From Enorma sp964624825 (GTDB taxonomy: Bacteria > Actinomycetota > Coriobacteriia > Coriobacteriales > Coriobacteriaceae), in the NCBI GenBank assembly GCA_964624825.1, contig CAZUYD010000016.1:1-46030 (forward strand): a stretch of 46,030 nucleotides of DNA, given 5' to 3'. Shown one piece after another: positions 40,966-46,030 of the stretch. Below the pieces are notes generated by a model. That model was not told the origin of the DNA. It worked only from the letters and a program-made list of their open reading frames with translations, and ran no database searches. The first letter of the stretch is position 1. The number at the start of each line of letters is the position of its first letter. The position numbers and the translations under genes are program-made.

Positions 40966-43900
40966 CTAGGAGCGACCCGTGCGCTGCGATTCAAAGGCGG
41001 CCACGAGCGCCTCCTCGCGCGATGCCCCCGTGCGCTCGGCATCGGCGACAAGGCGCATGATGCGCTCGTACTCGACCGGAACCACCTTGACGAAATCGCG
41101 CGCGATCGCCTTGAAGCGATAGAGCAGCTTGATACCGCGCGGACTTGCGGTGCGATGCGCATGCTCTTCGATGAGCGCGTGGATCTCTTCGAGCTCATCG
41201 GCAGACGGCGCGCAGAGACGCACCATCTCGGTGTTGCAGCGCGCGGGAAGGATATGGCGCTCGTCGTATACGTAGGCCACGCCGCCGGTCATGCCAGCCG
41301 CGAAGTTCTGCCCCACGTCGCCTAGAATGAGCGCCGTACCGCCCGTCATATACTCGCATCCGTGCGCGCCGACGCCCTCCACCACCAGCGTCGCGCCCGA
41401 GTTGCGCACGCCGAAGCGCTGGCCTGCGAGGCCGTTCGCGAAGCCGCGGCCACCGGTCGCGCCGTAGAAGGCCACGTTGCCCACGATGGTGTTCTCATCG
41501 AACTTGAACGACGCCGTCACGGGCGGTCGCACGGTGACGATACCGCCCGAAAGCCCCTTGCCGAAATAGTCGTTCGCATCGCCCCGCACGTTAAGCGTGA
41601 TGCCCGCGGGCAGAAACGCTCCGAAGCTCTGGCCAGCCGACCCATCGCAGTCGATGATGATCGACCCGTCGGGAAGACCCTCGGGGTGTTTGCGCGTGAC
41701 CTCATGGCCGAGCAGGGTGCCCACGCACCGGTTGACGTTCGCGATGTCCGCCCGGAAGTGAATCGGCCGCAGGTGCGTGCGCGCCTCGTGCGTATAGGGA
41801 ATGAAGAGCGTCGCATCGAGCGTGCTCGCAATGCCTTGGTCGGCCGCCATGGAGGGAAGGAAGTGCGGAGCGGCCGCGCCCTCGATGTTCGCGCCGAATT
41901 CGCACACCGCCGGGGCGAGCACCGCGGAGAGGTCGAGCAGGTTGGCTTTCCAGTTGTTTGGAACCTCAACCTGGCGCAGGCACTCCACGTGCCCCACCAT
42001 CTCGTCGACCGTCGTAAAGCCCAAGCGCGCCATGACCTCGCGGAGCTGCTGAGCCACGAAGCGCATGAAATTCTCGACGTACTCCGGCTTGCCCGCAAAC
42101 CCATGGCGCAGGCGGCAATTCTGGGTGGCGATGCCGGCCGGGCAGGTATCCTGCTGGCAGTCGCGCTGCATGAGGCACCCCATCGCGATGAGCGGCATGG
42201 TGGCGAACCCGAACTCCTCGGCACCAAGCAGGCAGGCGACCGCCACGTCGGTGCCGTCCATGAGCTTGCCGTCGGCCTCGAGCACCACCCGGGAGCGCAG
42301 GCCGTTTTGAACGAGCGTCTGTTGTGCCTCGGCGAGCCCCAGCTCGAGCGGGAGCCCGGTATGCCAGATGGAATCACGCGGCGCGGCGCCGGAGCCGCCG
42401 TTATGGCCGGCGATGAGGATCTTGTCGGCCATGCCCTTCGCCACGCCGGTCGCGATGGTGCCCACGCCCGCCTCGGACGCGAGCTTCACCGAGACGCGCG
42501 CCTCGGGGTTCGCGCACTTGAGGTCGAAGATGAGCTCTGCCAAATCCTCGATGGAGTAGATGTCGTGATGAGGCGGGGGCGAGATGAGCCCGATGCCCGG
42601 CGTGGAGCGGCGCACCTCGGCCACCCATGGATACACCTTCTTGCCGGGCAGATGACCGCCCTCACCGGGCTTTGCGCCCTGCGCCATCTTGATCTGGATC
42701 TCGATGGCCGAGCACAGATAGCGGCTCGTCACGCCGAAGCGCCCCGATGCCACCTGCTTGATGGCCGAGTTCTTGGAATCGCCGTTGGGAAGCGGCGTCT
42801 CGCGGCGAGGATCCTCGCCGCCCTCGCCCGAGTTCGACCGGCCGTGCAGCCGGTTCATGGCGATGGCCATGCATTCGTGCGCCTCGCGGCTGATCGACCC
42901 GTAGCTCATCGCGCCGGTGTTGAAGCGCGTGACGATCGCCTCCACGCTCTCGACGTCCTCGATGGGAACGGGTCTGCGGCCAGACGCATCGAAATCGAGC
43001 AGGTCGCGCAAGCGCACGGGACGCCCCGCAACATGGAGGCGGTCGCTATAGGCGCGGAAGAGCTCGTAGTCGCCCGCGCGGCATGCAGACTGGAGCGTGT
43101 AGATGACCTGGGGGTCGATGAGATGCGCCTCGCCATCGACCGGGCGCCATTTGGTAAGGCCGAGGCTCGGCAGCTGATCGGGCGCGGGGCTCTCCTGCGT
43201 CGCGCGCGCCGCGTCGAGGCGATGACGCAGGTCGCGCTCGATATCGGCGACGCCGAGGCCGCCGACACGGCTCACCGTGCCCGAGAAGTACCGCTCCACG
43301 AACGCGGGGTCGAGCCCCACCGCCTCGAAGATCTGCGCGGAATGGTAGCTCTGAACCGTCGAGATGCCCATCTTGGACATGATGGAAACGATGCCCGAGG
43401 CCACGGCCTTGTTGAAGTTGGCGATGCCCTCGTCGGCGGTGAGGGCGCGGCCGGCGTTGTCGGCCAGGTCGCCCGCCGCGGCAAGATCGGCGATCACGTC
43501 GTGCGCAGCATACGGGTAGATGCCGCTCGCGGAATACCCGACGAGGGCGGCGAAATCGTGCGCCGAGATGGCATCGCCGCATTCGACCACCAGGTCGGCA
43601 AAGGTGCGCACGCCCGCGCGGATGAGGTGGTTGTGCACCGCCGCGGTCGCAAGCAGCGACGGGATGGGAATCTCGCCTGCGCCGGCGCGGTCGGAGAGCA
43701 CCACGATGTTCACGCCGTCGCACACCGCCGCCTCGACCTCGCGCGCCAGGCGGTCAAGCGCCTCCTCGAGCGCACCCGACGCCTCCCCGGCCACGAACAC
43801 CGCGCGGAACCGCTGGGCGCGGAACCCCACGCGGTCGATGGCGCAGATCCGCTCGAACGCGTCGCGGGTGAGCAGCGGCTGCGGCAGGCGCACGAGCTGG

Positions 43901-45708
43901 CAGGCTGCGCGCGAGTCTTCGAGCAGGTTGCCGTGGTTTCCCAGGTAGAGCACCGTCGAGGTCACGAACGACTCGCGCAGCGCGTCGATGGGCGGGTTCG
44001 TCACCTGAGCGAAGAGCTCGAAGAAGTAATCGAAAAACGAGCGGGTCTTAGTCGAGAGGCATGCAAGCGGTGCATCGATGCCCATCGAGGCGAGCGGGTT
44101 TGAACCCGTGCACGCCATGGGGCGCAGCACCTCGTCCACATCGTCCCAGTGATACCCGAGCTTCGAGAGGCGCACCGTCTGCGGCACGGCCGCGTCCTCG
44201 CGGGCAGGACACTCCTCGGGTGCGGCGGCATCGAGCGCAGCGACATCGATCGTCTCTTCGGCGATCCAGTCGCGGTAGGGCTTTTCCTTGGCGTATCGCG
44301 CGCGCAGCTCGTCGTTGTAGATCACGCGCCCGGCCGCCATGTCTACCTCGAGAATCTCGCCCGGCCCCAAGCTGCCCGCGGTAAGGACGTTCGCCGGGTC
44401 GACCTCGATGGTACCCACCTCACTTGAAAGCAGGAAGCGATCATCGCGCGTCACGTAATAGCGCGCCGGGCGCAGGCCGTTGCGGTCGAGCGCCGCACCG
44501 AGCGTGCGGCCGTCGGTGAATGCGATGGCGGCAGGACCGTCCCACGGCTCCATGAGCATCGACTGGTACGCATCATAGGCACGGCGAGCAGGCGATAGGG
44601 CGTCGTTATGGTCCCACGGCTCGGGCAGAAGCATCGTCGCCGCGCGCGAGAGCGGCCGGCCGTTCATGACTAGGAACTCAAGCACGTTGTCGAGGATCGC
44701 GGAGTCCGAACCCTCGTGGTTGATGACCGGTAAGACGTCGGCGAGGTCGTGCTGCAAAATGGGCGAATACAGGTTTGGCTCGCGCGCACGAATCCAGTTG
44801 ACGTTGCCCTTCAGGGTGTTGATCTCGCCGTTATGGATGATGAGACGGTTGGGATGCGCGCGCTCCCAGCTGGGTGTGGTGTTCGTCGAATACCGCGAGT
44901 GCACCAGCGCCACCGCCGTCTTGACAGCCGCGTCGTTGAGATCGATGAAAAAGCGGCGCATCTGGGTCGCGACGAGCATTCCCTTGTAGACGATGGTGCG
45001 CGAGCTCATCGAGCAGATGTAGAAGATCTTGCCGGCGAGCGCGTGCTCCGCGTCGCCGCGCTTCTCGATGATGCGGCGGCACACATAGAGCCGGCGCTCG
45101 AAGTCGTCACCCGGCTCGACGCCTTCGGGGAGCCCCAAGAATGCCTGAAGAATGGTGGGCATGCAGGCGCGCGCGGTGTTGCCCAGATCGCGCGGGTCAA
45201 CGGGAACCTCGCGCCAGAAGAGCACGGGCACGCCGCAGGCGGCGCACCCATCTTCGAACACCCGCCGCGCATCGCGCACGCCTTGCTCATCCTGCGGGAA
45301 GAAGAGCATGGCCACCGCATAGCGGCCCTCGTCGGGGAGGATGTGGCCGCATGTTTGCGCCTCTTTGCGGAAGAAGTGATGCGGCACCTGAAAGAGGATG
45401 CCCGCGCCGTCACCGGTGTTGTGCTCAAGCCCCTTGCCGCCGCGGTGCTCAAGGTTTACCAGCACCGAAAGCGCGTCATCGAGCATCTGGTGCGAGCGCG
45501 CGCCCGTGATGCTCGCGAGCGCACCGATGCCGCAGGCATCGTGGTCGAACTCAGGCCGATAGAGACCCGCGGGACGGGGCTCTCGCTTGGGAGCCGGCGC
45601 CCCGTGTGGATCATGCGCCCGTGACGCCACCACGCCACAGGAATCGTGTGATACGGACAGCCGGGGACGAACCCGCCGATCATCCTCATATGCAGTCTGC
45701 GTTTGCAT
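40966..45708 (-). CDS. gltB: Glutamate synthase large subunit
   Basis: GltB makes glutamate from glutamine and 2-oxoglutarate. The 1580-aa chain has the Ntn amidotransferase domain, the central domain, the FMN synthase domain with the 3Fe-4S cysteines in CQQDTCPAGIATQ, and the C-terminal GXGXG-type beta-helix domain. The catalytic Cys is C59 in HDACGIG, so a 58-residue leader must be cut off, longer than usual. The leader itself has a look-alike HDSCGV at 21-26. GGGGAGG lies seven bases before the chosen ATG; a further upstream frame is rejected. First gene of gltBD. Confidence 0.95.
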   Translation of the reverse strand: MQTQTAYEDDRRVRPRLSVSHDSCGVVASRAHDPHGAPAPKREPRPAGLYRPEFDHDACGIGALASITGARSHQMLDDALSVLVNLEHRGGKGLEHNTGDGAGILFQVPHHFFRKEAQTCGHILPDEGRYAVAMLFFPQDEQGVRDARRVFEDGCAACGVPVLFWREVPVDPRDLGNTARACMPTILQAFLGLPEGVEPGDDFERRLYVCRRIIEKRGDAEHALAGKIFYICSMSSRTIVYKGMLVATQMRRFFIDLNDAAVKTAVALVHSRYSTNTTPSWERAHPNRLIIHNGEINTLKGNVNWIRAREPNLYSPILQHDLADVLPVINHEGSDSAILDNVLEFLVMNGRPLSRAATMLLPEPWDHNDALSPARRAYDAYQSMLMEPWDGPAAIAFTDGRTLGAALDRNGLRPARYYVTRDDRFLLSSEVGTIEVDPANVLTAGSLGPGEILEVDMAAGRVIYNDELRARYAKEKPYRDWIAEETIDVAALDAAAPEECPAREDAAVPQTVRLSKLGYHWDDVDEVLRPMACTGSNPLASMGIDAPLACLSTKTRSFFDYFFELFAQVTNPPIDALRESFVTSTVLYLGNHGNLLEDSRAACQLVRLPQPLLTRDAFERICAIDRVGFRAQRFRAVFVAGEASGALEEALDRLAREVEAAVCDGVNIVVLSDRAGAGEIPIPSLLATAAVHNHLIRAGVRTFADLVVECGDAISAHDFAALVGYSASGIYPYAAHDVIADLAAAGDLADNAGRALTADEGIANFNKAVASGIVSIMSKMGISTVQSYHSAQIFEAVGLDPAFVERYFSGTVSRVGGLGVADIERDLRHRLDAARATQESPAPDQLPSLGLTKWRPVDGEAHLIDPQVIYTLQSACRAGDYELFRAYSDRLHVAGRPVRLRDLLDFDASGRRPVPIEDVESVEAIVTRFNTGAMSYGSISREAHECMAIAMNRLHGRSNSGEGGEDPRRETPLPNGDSKNSAIKQVASGRFGVTSRYLCSAIEIQIKMAQGAKPGEGGHLPGKKVYPWVAEVRRSTPGIGLISPPPHHDIYSIEDLAELIFDLKCANPEARVSVKLASEAGVGTIATGVAKGMADKILIAGHNGGSGAAPRDSIWHTGLPLELGLAEAQQTLVQNGLRSRVVLEADGKLMDGTDVAVACLLGAEEFGFATMPLIAMGCLMQRDCQQDTCPAGIATQNCRLRHGFAGKPEYVENFMRFVAQQLREVMARLGFTTVDEMVGHVECLRQVEVPNNWKANLLDLSAVLAPAVCEFGANIEGAAAPHFLPSMAADQGIASTLDATLFIPYTHEARTHLRPIHFRADIANVNRCVGTLLGHEVTRKHPEGLPDGSIIIDCDGSAGQSFGAFLPAGITLNVRGDANDYFGKGLSGGIVTVRPPVTASFKFDENTIVGNVAFYGATGGRGFANGLAGQRFGVRNSGATLVVEGVGAHGCEYMTGGTALILGDVGQNFAAGMTGGVAYVYDERHILPARCNTEMVRLCAPSADELEEIHALIEEHAHRTASPRGIKLLYRFKAIARDFVKVVPVEYERIMRLVADAERTGASREEALVAAFESQRTGRS

Positions 45709-45998
45709 GGCGAGCCTCCCCGAATCTCTGCAACATGACGTTCCGTCGCACCTCCAGAAGTGCGAGAGTACACCGGTGCGGTATCGTAACGCGAAACCGT
45801 TGCGCCGTCGTTGCATCGCTGTTTCGTCCATGTTTCGAAACGGTTTGGAAATTGGGGAGGCAGACGGTGCGCAGCATGCGATCTTGAACAGCGTCAGGAG
45901 GCGTGAAACGCCGAGCTTCCTGGCACGAAACAGGGTGCGGCAATGTTTGTCGCTTTAGGCAGATGGTTGCACGGACGCAGCCGAGCGACGCAGCGAAA
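45709..45998. other. gltB upstream region
   Basis: No gene is supported. It holds a 10-bp palindrome GTTTCGAAAC (45832-45841) with several more GTTTC copies nearby on either strand (for example at 45821 and near 45795), and may contain the gltB promoter and an operator. No known nitrogen-control site was recognised. Confidence 0.4.
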
Positions 45999-46028
45999 GG
46001 GCCCGGCGGCCGCGCGGCCGCCGGGCCC
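45999..46028 (-). terminator. Exact 30-bp GC palindrome at the right edge (terminator candidate)
   Basis: The 30 bases, all G or C, read the same on both strands; one arm is GGGCCCGGCGGCCGC. On the minus strand TTTCGCTGC follows, so it may end a minus-strand gene beyond the window, upstream of gltB. The right side is cut off by the window end. Confidence 0.6.
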
Positions 46029-46030
46029 CG

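Noticed and set aside
41362..44103. A 913-codon open frame on the plus strand
   Set aside because: It is antisense to gltB, whose motifs are complete. Such long antisense frames are common in GC-rich DNA, and the translation shows no known domain.

Overview
The window is GC-rich bacterial DNA from a single chromosome. It looks like a member of the Coriobacteriia (Actinomycetota), probably close to Collinsella or related gut genera. This is inferred from gene content and style: a ribosomal protein L31 with an Ala/Lys-rich tail and an L31-type leader, fermentative metabolism with an [FeFe] hydrogenase, many PTS components, Tat/lipoprotein binding proteins, and tRNAs with encoded CCA. There is no rRNA, so the genus is not fixed. 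About 40 protein genes and two tRNA-Leu genes are supported. No CRISPR array, insertion sequence or prophage was seen.

Layout. (1) 1-3.8 kb: rpmE (minus strand) with a structured leader, then an ACT-domain protein, citrate synthase and a Cof-type HAD phosphatase. (2) 3.9-10.0 kb: a complete beta-glucoside/cellobiose PTS operon on the minus strand (IIB, IIC, IIA, 6-phospho-beta-glucosidase, HPr), divergent from a LicR/MtlR-type PRD regulator. The glucosidase has Gln where the family has the acid/base Glu. (3) 10.5-16.8 kb: a hydrogen module made of a NuoF-domain/GltD-like flavoprotein overlapping a group A [FeFe] hydrogenase. An NMT1-like lipoprotein and a permease-ATPase fused in one chain follow. 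(4) 16.8-20.1 kb: a HAD phosphatase, adenine deaminase and an orphan galactitol-type PTS IIB. (5) 20.2-22.8 kb: tRNA-Leu(CAG), a small membrane protein, tRNA-Leu(CAA), and the infC-rpmI-rplT operon with an attenuator leader and an AUA start on infC. (6) 22.9-31.7 kb: GNAT acetyltransferase, YerC-type TrpR-like regulator, PF04020-type membrane protein, cysK, mnmA, a ThrE-type exporter, a C26 glutamine amidotransferase-like hydrolase and a DEAD-box helicase. (7) 32.1-35.1 kb: a polar amino-acid ABC importer whose permease carries an extra exported N-terminal domain. (8) 35.2-38.3 kb: a copper resistance operon (copA, copZ-like, csoR) with a G/C-tract dyad inside its promoter. (9) 38.7-46.0 kb: a zinc-ribbon membrane protein, then glutamate synthase gltB-gltD on the minus strand.

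How the genes fit together. Citrate synthase and glutamate synthase could link carbon intake to glutamate. The PTS operon brings in and cleaves beta-glucosides. The hydrogenase module disposes of reductant. CysK and MnmA both belong to sulfur metabolism. The most unusual points are the Gln-type glucosidase, the AUA start of infC, the fused transporter genes, the tandem-hairpin rpmE leader, the 19-bp-spacer copper promoter and two exact 30-bp GC-only or near GC-only palindromes.
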